DNA from: Microbacterium sp. Bi121
GTDB taxonomy: Bacteria; Actinomycetota; Actinomycetes; Actinomycetales; Microbacteriaceae
Length of the DNA stretch: 64,000 bases
Reading direction: 5' to 3'
NCBI RefSeq assembly: GCF_918698005.1
Contig: NZ_CAKKLJ010000003.1
Span: 248,001 to 312,000 of the forward strand
Of the stretch, positions 52,064 through 60,695 are shown one piece after another (the first letter of the stretch is position 1; each line of letters starts with the position of its first letter). Under the pieces are notes generated by a model. The model was not told the origin of the DNA, ran no database searches, and was given only the letters and a program-made list of their open reading frames with translations. The translations under genes and the position numbers were made by a program.

Positions 52064-52635
52064 GGCTTCGCGGTCTTCGCTGCGGCCTTCATCGCCCTCT
52101 TGTGCTCGCGCACCTTGGTCAGCGACTCCGGCGAGACGATGTCGGCGACGCTGCGATACGCGCCATCGTCGCCGTAGGGGGCGGATGCCTCACGCCAGCC
52201 GTCACCCGTGAAGCCGTACTGCTTGCCCAGCAGCGCCAGGAAGATCTTCGCCTTCTGCTCGCCGAAGCCGGGGAGAGCCTTGAGCCGGCGGAGCACCTCC
52301 AGCCCATCGGGATCGCCCGTCGTCCAGAGCGCTGCGGCATCGCCGCCCCACGAGTCGACGAGCTCCTGGCACAGCGTCTGAACGCGGGCGGCCATCGAGC
52401 CGGGGAATCGATGCACCGAGGGGGTCTGCTTGAACGCCTCGAGGAACTTCTCCGGATCCATGGCGGCGATCGCCGTGGCATCCGCTGCCCCGGTGCGCTG
52501 CTCGATCTTGAGCGGACCGGCGAACGCCGTCTCCATCGGAACCTGCTGATCCAGCAGCATCCCGACCAGGAGGGCGAGCGGGTTGTCGGTCAAGAGTTCG
52601 TCGGCTGCCGGGTCGCCGGTGATGTGCAGGGCCAT
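52060..52635 (-). CDS. HhH-GPD family DNA glycosylase-like protein
   Basis: This 191-residue protein starts with LALLVGMLLDQQVPMETAF, the N-terminal helix of HhH-GPD base-excision proteins, and carries the hairpin LKALPGFGEQKAKIFLALLG near residues 118-137. The catalytic Asp is not clearly placed, and no iron-sulfur cysteine cluster is present. The start at 52635 is supported by CAGACT and GGAGGT directly upstream. It is coupled to the DUF1801 gene. Confidence 0.85.
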   Translation of the reverse strand: MALHITGDPAADELLTDNPLALLVGMLLDQQVPMETAFAGPLKIEQRTGAADATAIAAMDPEKFLEAFKQTPSVHRFPGSMAARVQTLCQELVDSWGGDAAALWTTGDPDGLEVLRRLKALPGFGEQKAKIFLALLGKQYGFTGDGWREASAPYGDDGAYRSVADIVSPESLTKVREHKRAMKAAAKTAKP

Positions 52636-52689
52636 ACCTCCAGTCTGGCACTCGGAGCACCAGACCATGCCAGTGGTTCGCCGCTGTCC

Positions 52690-52695
52690 TATGTT
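52690..52695 (+). promoter_or_regulatory. putative -10 element of the 52702 response regulator
   Basis: TATGTT, 6 bases before the ATG at 52702; leaderless arrangement. Confidence 0.5.
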
Positions 52696-52701
52696 TGAAC
52701 C

Positions 52702-53349
52702 ATGAGGGCCACCTTCAGCGTTGCGATCGTCGACGACCATGCGCTCGTCGGTCTCGCCATCGGCCCGCTCATCGAGAGCTCGCGCGACCTGGTGTTCCTC
52801 GGAACTGTGCCTTCGGTCGCCGCCCTCAGGCAGGCGGATCTGCATCCCGATCTCGTCGTGCTCGACCTCATGCTGCGCGACGGGACAACGCCGGCCGAGA
52901 ACGTGCAGTGGCTGCAGGAGCGCGGTTCTCAAGTGCTCGTGCTCACCTCGGGGGAGGATCGGTTCCTCGTCAGAGCTGCTCTGCGCACGGCAGCGCTCGG
53001 CGTCGTCCGAAAGTCCGCCCCACCGGCCGCGATCCTCTCGGCGATCGAGCGAGCAGCCCGGGGTGAGCCGCTCGTCGACGCGGAGTGGGCCGTGACGGTC
53101 GACGCCGACCCCGAACTCGAGAGCGCTCCTCTGACCGACCGCGAACGCGATGTCCTCGCCCTGTACGCCTCCGGCATCGGGGCGAAGCAGGTCGCGGCGC
53201 AGCTCGGGATCAGCGAGAACACCGTCAACGACCACCTCAAGCGCATCAAGGTCGTGTACCAGCGCCTCGGTCGCGCGGCGCCCACCAAGGTCGAGTTGTA
53301 CCGTCGGGGCGTCGAAGACGGATACCTGCCCATGCCCGGGCGGCCATGA
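52702..53349 (+). CDS. LuxR-family response regulator
   Basis: This 215-residue regulator has an intact receiver domain (VAIVDDHAL, phosphoacceptor in LVVLDLMLRDG, LTSGED, RKSAP) and a LuxR helix-turn-helix (LTDRERDVLALYASG, SENTVNDHLKRI). It precedes and overlaps by 4 bases the large kinase gene (regulator first, unlike the other two pairs in this window). Confidence 0.91.
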   Translation: MRATFSVAIVDDHALVGLAIGPLIESSRDLVFLGTVPSVAALRQADLHPDLVVLDLMLRDGTTPAENVQWLQERGSQVLVLTSGEDRFLVRAALRTAALGVVRKSAPPAAILSAIERAARGEPLVDAEWAVTVDADPELESAPLTDRERDVLALYASGIGAKQVAAQLGISENTVNDHLKRIKVVYQRLGRAAPTKVELYRRGVEDGYLPMPGRP

Positions 53350-55550
53350 TCGGGGCCGGCGACGTCTCCGAGGAGTCCGAGACCGACCCCGACTCGGCGG
53401 ATTCCGCGCCGACGGATCGTCACGAACTGCTCGCGGCGCGCCTGCTGACAGCGGTCAACGGTGCGCTCGCCGCAGCGGCGGCGCTCGGCGTGCTCACCGT
53501 GGTCGTCCAGCAGAATCCGGCGTCGTACCCGCCGTTCTTCCAGGCGATCATCGCCGCGGTCTATGCTCTCGTCGTCGTCGTCGCACTGCTGGCCCAGGTG
53601 AGCAGTCGCCGCACGATCGCCGTGCTCAACGGTGTCGTCTGCTCTGCATACCTCGCTCTCGTCGCGCTCGCCTGGCCGGTCCTCGCCCTGAGCGGCGCGG
53701 CCCCCAGCGGGCAGCTCCTCTGGCTGCTCACGGTGATCTCGATTCCTGTTCTCGCCGGTGTCATCGCCTGGGGGCAGGCGGGCGGATGGATTGTCCTCGG
53801 CGCCCTCGGAGCGTTCATCCCATTGCTGCGCTTCGCGATGGCGGACTTCTCGGCGAACGCGACCGCCAACAACGTGCAGGCATTCGCCACGGCCGTGCTG
53901 CTGGGCGCGCTCGCCGGGGGAACGCTCGCCCGGGCCCAGCGAGCGGATGCCACGGCCGCCATCGCCCGCGACGCGGCGGCCCGCGAGGCTGAGCTCGCAG
54001 CGCGCCGAACGGTGGACGCACGAGCTCAGGCGCTCGTTCACGATGAGGTGCTGGCGACGCTCGGATTCGCTGCTCGTGCGACTCCCGAGATGCTGCCGGT
54101 GCTCGCCTTTCAGGCCCGTCGCGCTCGGGAGGCACTGAACGCGTTGGCTAGCCCCCCGACCGAGGCTGTCGGCGCCGCCGCGTTCCGCGGAGGGCTGCAG
54201 GAACTCGCCCGAGTACACGGTGCGCACTTCACCGACGCCTCGACTCTGGATGGACGAGCGACCACCGACGTCCCGGCCGATGTCGCCGCAGCGATGACGG
54301 GTGCCGCGAGGCAGGCGCTGATCAACACCAGGGCGCACGCCCCCGACAGCGAGAGCAACGTGACGCTGACGCGGATCGGAGACGGCATCCGGGTCGAGGT
54401 CAGCGACGACGGGCCGGGGTTCGATCGCGATGCGGTCGCTCCCGGCCGGCTCGGAATCGCGGTCAGCATCCTGGCACGGCTGCGAGCCGTCGGCGGCAGA
54501 GCCGACGTGCGTTCCTCGCCGGGAACGGGCGTCGTGGTCGATGCCCGGTGGCGGCCGGCGCCGAGCACGCGACCCGTCGAGGCGGCGCCGATGGGTTTGT
54601 TGGGCGCCAGAGACATGCGTCTGGCCGGTGCGCTTCTGGCCGCCGGTCCCATCCTGCTCGCCGTGTATTCGTTCACCTGGCTCCGCCAACCGATCCCAGC
54701 GGTCGCCGCAGGCGTGGCTCTCGCCGCGGCGTTCATGATCCTGTCGTGGCGCGCGGGACGCGCGGGAAACGCGATCGTCGTCATCACCTCCGCACTCGCC
54801 GTCGCCGCCGTCTGCACGATGTTCGCCGGGGTCGCCGTCCCGGACACCGCGACGGCCCCCACGTTCGCCGGCATGTGGCCGTTCGTGGGTGCTTCGCTCG
54901 TTCTCGGGATGCTGTGCTTTCGCGGGCGCCCCGTCGCTGCCCTCGCGCTGCTCGTTCCGATCACGGTGCTCATGGTCCTCTCCACCGTGCCCGGCCCCTA
55001 TCCGGAGGCCCGCGCGGGGGCCGCGCGGGCCGTGGTGATCGTGGCGGCGGCCGCTGCGCTCGCGGTCTCGGTGTATGTGCTCGGTCGTCACCTCGACCGC
55101 GACAGGGCCTCTGCGCTCCGTGCGAGCAGCGATCGAGCCTGGCTCGCTGAAGTGACGGCGCGTGCGCGCGAGAAGGTCGCACGGTTGGATGAGACGGTGG
55201 GGCCGCTGCTGAACCGCATCGCCGAGGGCACTCCGCTCACCGATGCGGAGATCCGTCAGTGCCTCGTCCACGAGGGGCGATTGAGGGACGGCTATCGAGC
55301 CGGACGCCTCGACTGCCCTAAGGTCGCGGATGCCGCCGCACGGGCCCGCGCGCGCGGCGTCGACGTCGTGCTGATCGACGATGTGATCGACCGCGAGATC
55401 GACGGTGAGCGACTCGAACGCCTGCGGAGCTGGCTCGTGGTCGAGCTCGATCGGGCCGTCGGAAGCTTCATCGCACGCATCCTTCCTGCCGGCCGCGATG
55501 CGCTTGCCACGGCATCGTCGGATGCCTCGTCCACCCGTTTTGGTGGCTGA
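53346..55550 (+). CDS. large sensor kinase with two membrane halves
   Basis: This 734-residue protein has five to six helices (residues 28-195), an H-box RAQALVHDEVLATLG with His232, and a HATPase with N-box ARQALINTR (Asn327) and G-box DDGPGFD, ending near 402. The chain then continues with five or six more helices (about 425-580) and a 150-residue soluble tail (AWLAEVTARAREKVARLDE; GVDVVLIDDVIDRE) that loosely repeats kinase features. This arrangement is unusual. The partner is the overlapping regulator. Confidence 0.82.
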   Translation: MIGAGDVSEESETDPDSADSAPTDRHELLAARLLTAVNGALAAAAALGVLTVVVQQNPASYPPFFQAIIAAVYALVVVVALLAQVSSRRTIAVLNGVVCSAYLALVALAWPVLALSGAAPSGQLLWLLTVISIPVLAGVIAWGQAGGWIVLGALGAFIPLLRFAMADFSANATANNVQAFATAVLLGALAGGTLARAQRADATAAIARDAAAREAELAARRTVDARAQALVHDEVLATLGFAARATPEMLPVLAFQARRAREALNALASPPTEAVGAAAFRGGLQELARVHGAHFTDASTLDGRATTDVPADVAAAMTGAARQALINTRAHAPDSESNVTLTRIGDGIRVEVSDDGPGFDRDAVAPGRLGIAVSILARLRAVGGRADVRSSPGTGVVVDARWRPAPSTRPVEAAPMGLLGARDMRLAGALLAAGPILLAVYSFTWLRQPIPAVAAGVALAAAFMILSWRAGRAGNAIVVITSALAVAAVCTMFAGVAVPDTATAPTFAGMWPFVGASLVLGMLCFRGRPVAALALLVPITVLMVLSTVPGPYPEARAGAARAVVIVAAAAALAVSVYVLGRHLDRDRASALRASSDRAWLAEVTARAREKVARLDETVGPLLNRIAEGTPLTDAEIRQCLVHEGRLRDGYRAGRLDCPKVADAAARARARGVDVVLIDDVIDREIDGERLERLRSWLVVELDRAVGSFIARILPAGRDALATASSDASSTRFGG

Positions 55551-55551
55551 A

Positions 55552-55579
55552 AGACCTACTGCTTCTAGACAAAGGTCTA
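55552..55579. promoter_or_regulatory. inverted repeat upstream of the signal peptidase gene
   Basis: AGACCT (55552-55557) pairs with AGGTCT (55573-55578), and an overlapping TAGAC (55566) pairs with GTCTA (55575). It begins just after the kinase stop. Either operator or terminator; unassigned. Confidence 0.35.
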
Positions 55580-55673
55580 TATCGTCGTAGTCAGCGATGA
55601 GGGCTGGCGTTGTTCCCGCAGGGGACACCCGAAACGCAGGTCAGCATCGATTGCTGGGGGCGGGGCCGAGCCG

Positions 55674-56237
55674 GTGACCAAGAAACACAGGACGCCGGAT
55701 CAGCCGTCAACGACCGAAACGAAGCCGCGGTCGATGGGGGTGGCGCTCGGGCATGGCGTGGGTGCGGGTGTACTGGGGATGCTCGCACTCACAGCCGTGC
55801 TTGTGGCCGGCGTTCCGCTCGCCACCGGCGCGAGCGCGTTCACGATCATGGATCGATCCATGGAACCCGCGCTGCCGCCGGGGACGCTCATCGTGACGCG
55901 GCCTGTGGACGCACCTCGCCTCGACGTCGGAGACGTCATCGCCTTCACGATCGACTCATCCGAGCCGACAGTGATGACGCGACGCGTCGTCGACCTCGAC
56001 CGCACGGTCGGCGGATCCGTGCTCACCCGTGGGGACGCCACCGTGACCTCGGTGATCGTCGCGCCGGAGCAGATCCTCGGCCGGCTCTGGTACAGCGTTC
56101 CGCTGCTCGGCTGGGTGAACATCGCGGTGACAGGGCCGCTCCGTGCAGCCCTCGTCCCCGCTGTCGCCGCGGCCATCTGCGCCTACATCGCGTGGACCGT
56201 CATCGCGCGGGCACGTCGGCGTCGCAGAGCCCGGTGA
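55674..56237 (+). CDS. signal peptidase I, SipW/ER-type-like, with altered catalytic motif
   Basis: This 187-residue membrane protein has an N-terminal helix (about 25-52), the Ser motif MDRSMEPALPPG (Ser62), GDVIAFTID, and LTRGDATV, then a C-terminal helix and Arg-rich tail. In SipW/ER-type enzymes the base is the His of a THR-V motif; here the aligned sequence is MTRRVVD, with Arg103 in that place, and no Lys replaces it. Activity is uncertain. GTG start. No substrate gene is adjacent. Confidence 0.75.
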   Translation: MTKKHRTPDQPSTTETKPRSMGVALGHGVGAGVLGMLALTAVLVAGVPLATGASAFTIMDRSMEPALPPGTLIVTRPVDAPRLDVGDVIAFTIDSSEPTVMTRRVVDLDRTVGGSVLTRGDATVTSVIVAPEQILGRLWYSVPLLGWVNIAVTGPLRAALVPAVAAAICAYIAWTVIARARRRRRAR

Positions 56238-56255
56238 GGAGCACGCGGACCAGGC

Positions 56256-57581
56256 TCAGGCCGATGCGGCCGCTTCGTCCGCGGCCGACTCGGCAGGGGC
56301 GATGCCGTAGATCGTCTCGAGCGCCGCGACGAACTCCGCACCGCGGCCGTCGGCGGCGAGCTCGTGGGCGCGAGTCGTCGGCGTGTGCGTGAGGACACCG
56401 GCCAGGTGGCGCATGGCCTGTTCGACCTTGCCGTCCTCGTCGCCGCGGGCACGAGCACGATCGATCTCCGCCTCCATGAGCGCGAAGATGTGCGAGCGGA
56501 ACGCGACCACCGCTGGGGTCACACTCTGACGATCCCCGACGACGTTGAAGGTGTCGGCGGCGTCGCGCACGACGGAACGGGCGGCATCGGTCGCCTGCAG
56601 CTCGTCGAGCGGTGCGTGCAGCCGGATGGTCTCGAGATCCAGCAGGGCGACGCCCTCGAGCTGCGCGACCGCCGGGTCGACGTTGCGCGGCATCCCGAGG
56701 TCGATCACGAGCTGCGATCCGGCCGCGGCTCCCGAGCCTGTCGAAGGGCCCATCGGGCAGCCGACGGCGGTCAGCGCTGCCGGTGCCTGGAGATGCTCCG
56801 GCCCGAGGACCGGCTCTTCCGCGGCGTTCGTGCAGGTGATCAGCAGCGACGACCCGGACGCGACGCGTGCGTAGTCCGCATCGGAGACGGCCGTGATGCC
56901 GTGCTTCTTCGCGAAGAGTTCAGCGCGGCCGGACGGCGAGTAGACCGAGATGTCGATGGCGCCACGCTCGCGCAACGTGGCCAGGGTGACGGCCGCGTAG
57001 GCGCCGGTGCCGACCAGCAGCACCCGCTCGGCGGCCCAGTCGGCGATACGGCTGTCTGCGAGCTCGAGTGAGAGGCGCACGAGCGAGCGGCCGGCGCGAC
57101 CGAGGGCCGTGACGTTCTTGACCTTGCGCTGCGCCTGGCTGGCGCGCTGGAACAGCCGCTCGAGCTCGGGCGATGTGGTGCCGTCCTTGCGTGCTTCGGT
57201 CAGCGCGCGTCGCACCTGACCGGCGATCTCGCCCTCGCCTGGGACGACCGACTCCAGCCCTGAGGCCACCGCGAACAGGTGCTCGGCGACCCGGCGGCCG
57301 GAGTGCACGGCGTACGCGCCGTCGAGCTCTGCGGTGGGGATGCCGGTGGACAGCTCGATCGCCTCGAGCACTGCTTCGACGCCGACGGCCCCGGCAGCGG
57401 TCACCGGCTCGTCGACCTCGACGTAGGCCTCGAACCTGTTGCACGTGGAGAGCACAACGGCCCCCTGCACGCACGAAGCGAGCCGAAGCAAGTTCGGGGC
57501 GACGTCGTCAGGGGTGCGGCTCAATCGTTCGAGCATGTCGAAGGAGGCGGTCTTGTGACTCGCCGTCACGCACAGCAGCAC
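56256..57581 (-). CDS. hemA: glutamyl-tRNA reductase
   Basis: This 441-residue NADPH enzyme reduces Glu-tRNA to glutamate-1-semialdehyde, the first heme step. The nucleophile Cys47 is in VLSTCNRFEAY, then SVVPGEGEI, VLLVGTGAYAAV (NADPH) and DLGMPRNVDP. A 13-15 residue insert (MGPSTGSGAAAGS, about 277-289) sits where close homologues run VGCP...LVIDLGMP, and coincides with a repeat-like DNA sequence. The GTG start is 7 bases after TAAGAT. Divergent from hemE. Confidence 0.93.
   Translation of the reverse strand: MLLCVTASHKTASFDMLERLSRTPDDVAPNLLRLASCVQGAVVLSTCNRFEAYVEVDEPVTAAGAVGVEAVLEAIELSTGIPTAELDGAYAVHSGRRVAEHLFAVASGLESVVPGEGEIAGQVRRALTEARKDGTTSPELERLFQRASQAQRKVKNVTALGRAGRSLVRLSLELADSRIADWAAERVLLVGTGAYAAVTLATLRERGAIDISVYSPSGRAELFAKKHGITAVSDADYARVASGSSLLITCTNAAEEPVLGPEHLQAPAALTAVGCPMGPSTGSGAAAGSQLVIDLGMPRNVDPAVAQLEGVALLDLETIRLHAPLDELQATDAARSVVRDAADTFNVVGDRQSVTPAVVAFRSHIFALMEAEIDRARARGDEDGKVEQAMRHLAGVLTHTPTTRAHELAADGRGAEFVAALETIYGIAPAESAADEAAASA
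56731..56750. repeat. repeat-like sequence inserted in frame in hemA
   Basis: On the plus strand this reads CCCGAGCCTGTCGAAGGGCC. It resembles the short CCCTTCGACAGGCTC element I recall as common in intergenic DNA of Microbacteriaceae. Here it encodes part of the hemA insert. Confidence 0.5.
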
Positions 57582-57588
57582 GTCGGCT

Positions 57589-57594
57589 ATCTTA
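57589..57594 (-). promoter_or_regulatory. putative -10 element of hemA
   Basis: TAAGAT on the minus strand ends 7 bases before the GTG at 57581; leaderless arrangement. Confidence 0.5.
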
Positions 57595-57656
57595 CGCCGT
57601 CGTCCGTAGAGGAGGCTGACAGGCGGTTCATGAGCGCCGGATGGGAGGATGGAGAC

Positions 57657-58676
57657 ATGTCTTCCACGAACTCTCCGCTCCTGCGCGCACTCGCCGGAGA
57701 TCGCCCAGAGCAGACCCCTGTCTGGTTCATGCGCCAGGCCGGACGCTCGCTGCCGGAGTATCGCGAGCTGCGCGTCGGCACGCGGATGCTGGATGCCTGC
57801 CTCACCCCTGATCTCGCGGCCGAGATCACCCTGCAGCCGGTTCGCCGGCACAAGGTGGATGCTGCCGTGTTCTTCAGCGACATCGTGATCCCGCTGCGAC
57901 TGGCCGGCGTCGACGTCGTGATCGAGCCGGGCCGCGGCCCTGTGTTCGCCGAACCGGTGCGCACCCGCGCCCATGTCGATCGCATCACGGCGATCGATCC
58001 AAACGGTTTGGACACGACCGCGATAGCCGAGGCGGTGCGCATCGTCACCGACGAGCTCGGCGACACCCCGCTGATCGGATTCGCCGGTGCGCCGTTCACG
58101 CTCGCCGCGTACCTCGTCGAGGGCGGCCCGTCGAAGGAGCACCTTCGCGCGCGCGCCATGATGCACACCGACCCCGAAGCATGGGACCGGCTGGCCGGCT
58201 GGCTCTCGCGCGTCTCGCGCCGGTTCCTCGAAGCGCAGCGCGACGCGGGGGCTGCGACGGTGCAGCTGTTCGATTCGTGGGCAGGCTCGCTGAGCCCTGC
58301 CGACTACCGTGCGCACGTCGCCCCGCACTCGAAGGCAGCGGTCGAGGGCCTCGGCCTGCCCGTGATCCACTTCGGTGTCGGCACCGGACCCTTCCTCGCC
58401 GACATGCGCCTGGACGGTGCGGCATCCGCCGTCGGCGTCGACTGGCGACAGCCGCTCGACGAGGCCGCCGGAATCCTCGGCCAGGACGTCACCGTTCAGG
58501 GGAACATCGACCCCGCCATGCTGCAGGCGCCGTGGGAGGTCCTCGAGGCTCACGTCCGCGAGGTCATAGAACGAGGCAAGGCTGCTCGCGCGCACATCCT
58601 GAACCTCGGTCACGGCGTCCCTCCCGAGACCGACCCCGACCAGCTCACCCGTATCGTGGAGCTGGCCCACTCATGA
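57657..58676 (+). CDS. hemE: uroporphyrinogen decarboxylase
   Basis: This 339-residue TIM-barrel enzyme converts uroporphyrinogen III to coproporphyrinogen III. The signature PVWFMRQAGRSLPEYR near residue 20, FFSDIVIPL, GFAGAPFTLAAYLVEGG and LNLGHGVPPETDP are present. The ATG at 57657 is preferred because GGGAGGA lies upstream. It is coupled by ATGA to hemY. Confidence 0.96.
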   Translation: MSSTNSPLLRALAGDRPEQTPVWFMRQAGRSLPEYRELRVGTRMLDACLTPDLAAEITLQPVRRHKVDAAVFFSDIVIPLRLAGVDVVIEPGRGPVFAEPVRTRAHVDRITAIDPNGLDTTAIAEAVRIVTDELGDTPLIGFAGAPFTLAAYLVEGGPSKEHLRARAMMHTDPEAWDRLAGWLSRVSRRFLEAQRDAGAATVQLFDSWAGSLSPADYRAHVAPHSKAAVEGLGLPVIHFGVGTGPFLADMRLDGAASAVGVDWRQPLDEAAGILGQDVTVQGNIDPAMLQAPWEVLEAHVREVIERGKAARAHILNLGHGVPPETDPDQLTRIVELAHS

Positions 58677-60172
58677 GCGACGACCGCACGGCAGACCTCG
58701 CCGCGCGGGCGGCGCACCGCCACATCGTCGTCATCGGCGGCGGCATCGGCGGGCTCGTCGCAGCGCGCGAATGCGCCAAGGTCGGCATGCAGGTGACGTT
58801 GCTCGAGGCGGCGGACGAGCTCGGCGGTGCGATCCGCCGGGCGGACCTCGACGGCGTGACGGTGGATGCCGGCGCCGAGAGTTACGCCACCCGCGGCGGT
58901 TACGTTCGCGATCTCCTCGACGAACTCGGACTGTCCGACCGCATCGTCACGCCGAACCCTGCAGGAGCCTGGCTCGTCGGAGCACCCGGTGCGGATGCTG
59001 CGCCGCTGCCCAAGGGCGGCATCCTCGGTATCCCGGCGAACCCGTTCGCCGACGACGTGCGCCGGATCATCGGCTGGGGAGGCGCCTGGCGCGCCTATGT
59101 CGATCGCCTTCGGCCGCCGCTGACGATCGGGCAGGAGCGCAGCCTCGGAGCTCTCGTCGCGAAGCGCATGGGCGCCAAGGTGCGCGACCTGCTGGTCGCC
59201 CCGGTCACGGCCGGCGTCTATTCGGCTGACCCGGACGACGTCGACACGGAGGTCGCGGCCCCCGGTCTGAACGAGGCGCTCACCCGTGCGGGTTCCCTGT
59301 CCGGCGGCGTCGCGCAGCTGCTCGCAGACCGTGCCGACCGTGCCAAGAAGGCTCCGGGTTCTGCGGTCGAGGGGATCGCGGGCGGCATGAGTCTTCTCGT
59401 CGATGCGCTCGCTGCGGATCTCGGCGAGCTCGGTGCTGTCATCAGAACAGGTGCGGCAGTGGACGCCATCGCTCCCGCCGGAGAAGGCTGGATCGTGACG
59501 GTTCCCGTCGCATCGGATGACGACGTGGATGCCGTCCAGCACAAGACCCTCGAAGCGGATGCCGTCATCGTCGCGACCGCAGAACCCGCTGCCCGCCGTC
59601 TGCTGGAGTCCCATGTCGACGGCCTCGGCGACCAGGGCGAGGCGCCGCAGATCGAGATCGTGAGCCTGCTGCTCCACGCGCCGGCGCTGGATGCCGCGCC
59701 CCGCGGAACGGGCGTGCTCACGGTTCCCGGCAGCCACACGGCCAAGGCGCTGACGCACTCGAGTGCCAAGTGGGGCTGGGTGCTCGAGTCGGCCGGCGGC
59801 CGCCACGTCGTGAGGGTCTCGTTCGGTGCACAGGGCGAGCCAGCAGCCACCGCCGCACTCGATGACGACGCTGCGGCACGCCTGGCGCTGAGCGAAGCAT
59901 CCGCGATGCTCGGCGTCACGCTGCCGGAGTCCGCGCTCATCGCAGCGCACCGTGCCCGCTTCACGCAGTCGCAGCCCGCATCGCTCATCGGAGCCGCGAC
60001 CCGGCGCCGTGAACTGCGGGCGGCAGTGGAGCGGTCCGTGAGCCTCGGCGCCGTCGGTGCCTGGCTGTCCGGCACCGGGCTGGCGCAGGTCGTTCCCGAC
60101 GCGACCGCCGAGGCCGACCGTGTCCGCCGCGCGCTCCTGTGGGGTTCGGACGGCCACCTGTCAACCCCCTGA
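58673..60172 (+). CDS. hemY: coproporphyrinogen III / protoporphyrinogen oxidase (HemY/CgoX)
   Basis: This 499-residue FAD protein starts HIVVIGGGIGGLVAARE (dinucleotide motif) and carries EAADELGGAI and the C-terminal AVGAWLSGTGLAQVVPDA FAD segment typical of the family. In actinobacteria with ChdC this enzyme most probably oxidises coproporphyrinogen III to coproporphyrin III. It follows hemE directly. Confidence 0.93.
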   Translation: MSDDRTADLAARAAHRHIVVIGGGIGGLVAARECAKVGMQVTLLEAADELGGAIRRADLDGVTVDAGAESYATRGGYVRDLLDELGLSDRIVTPNPAGAWLVGAPGADAAPLPKGGILGIPANPFADDVRRIIGWGGAWRAYVDRLRPPLTIGQERSLGALVAKRMGAKVRDLLVAPVTAGVYSADPDDVDTEVAAPGLNEALTRAGSLSGGVAQLLADRADRAKKAPGSAVEGIAGGMSLLVDALAADLGELGAVIRTGAAVDAIAPAGEGWIVTVPVASDDDVDAVQHKTLEADAVIVATAEPAARRLLESHVDGLGDQGEAPQIEIVSLLLHAPALDAAPRGTGVLTVPGSHTAKALTHSSAKWGWVLESAGGRHVVRVSFGAQGEPAATAALDDDAAARLALSEASAMLGVTLPESALIAAHRARFTQSQPASLIGAATRRRELRAAVERSVSLGAVGAWLSGTGLAQVVPDATAEADRVRRALLWGSDGHLSTP

Positions 60173-60179
60173 GGTATAG

Positions 60180-60195
60180 ATGCCGTTTTCGGCAT
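60180..60195. terminator. small perfect hairpin after hemY
   Basis: ATGCCG-TTTT-CGGCAT lies 8 bases after the hemY stop. A TACGCT hexamer (60203-60208) just downstream may be a new -10 for the next gene, so the hairpin could separate hemEY from the genes that follow. Confidence 0.4.
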
Positions 60196-60268
60196 ATGGC
60201 GTTACGCTTGAGCCCTGGCCGACGGCAACCATGCCAGCGGCTCGACCGGAACAACGTGAGGAGACCCC

Positions 60269-60694
60269 ATGAAGGGGAAGATCGGACTCGTCGTCGGACT
60301 CGGCGTCGGATACGTACTCGGAACGCGCGCCGGACGCGAGCGCTATGAGCAGATCAAGAAGCAGTGGCTGAAGGTCTGGGACCAGGAGCCCGTCCAGCGG
60401 CAGGTCGAGAAGGCGAAGGCTTTCGTCGGCGCGAAGGCGTCTGCCGTGCCCGGCGCTATCTGGAACGGCGTCGTCAAGGTCGCCAAGTCCGTCGGCGACG
60501 GCGATACGCCTGGAGAGAAGCTGGACTCCGCGATCGCCACCGGCAAGAAGGCCGTCGATCACGTCGAGGACGCGCTCGAGGACGCGGTCGACGCCGCGAA
60601 GTCGAAGACGGCGCCCAAGCCGAAGACGTCATCCACGACGAAGAGCTCGTCGAACTCGACGGCAGCGAAGAACACCACGACGAACGGAAAGTGA
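60269..60694 (+). CDS. YtxH-like small membrane-associated protein
   Basis: This 141-residue protein starts with a short helix, KIGLVVGLGVGYVLGTRAGRERYEQI, the glycine-rich YtxH-like pattern (quoted in part: GLGVGYVLGTRAGRERY). A basic amphipathic helix region and a Ser/Thr/Lys-rich tail (about 110-141) follow. AGGAG precedes the ATG. Function unknown; it is coupled in position with two more small envelope-type proteins. Confidence 0.72.
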   Translation: MKGKIGLVVGLGVGYVLGTRAGRERYEQIKKQWLKVWDQEPVQRQVEKAKAFVGAKASAVPGAIWNGVVKVAKSVGDGDTPGEKLDSAIATGKKAVDHVEDALEDAVDAAKSKTAPKPKTSSTTKSSSNSTAAKNTTTNGK

Positions 60695-60695
60695 C

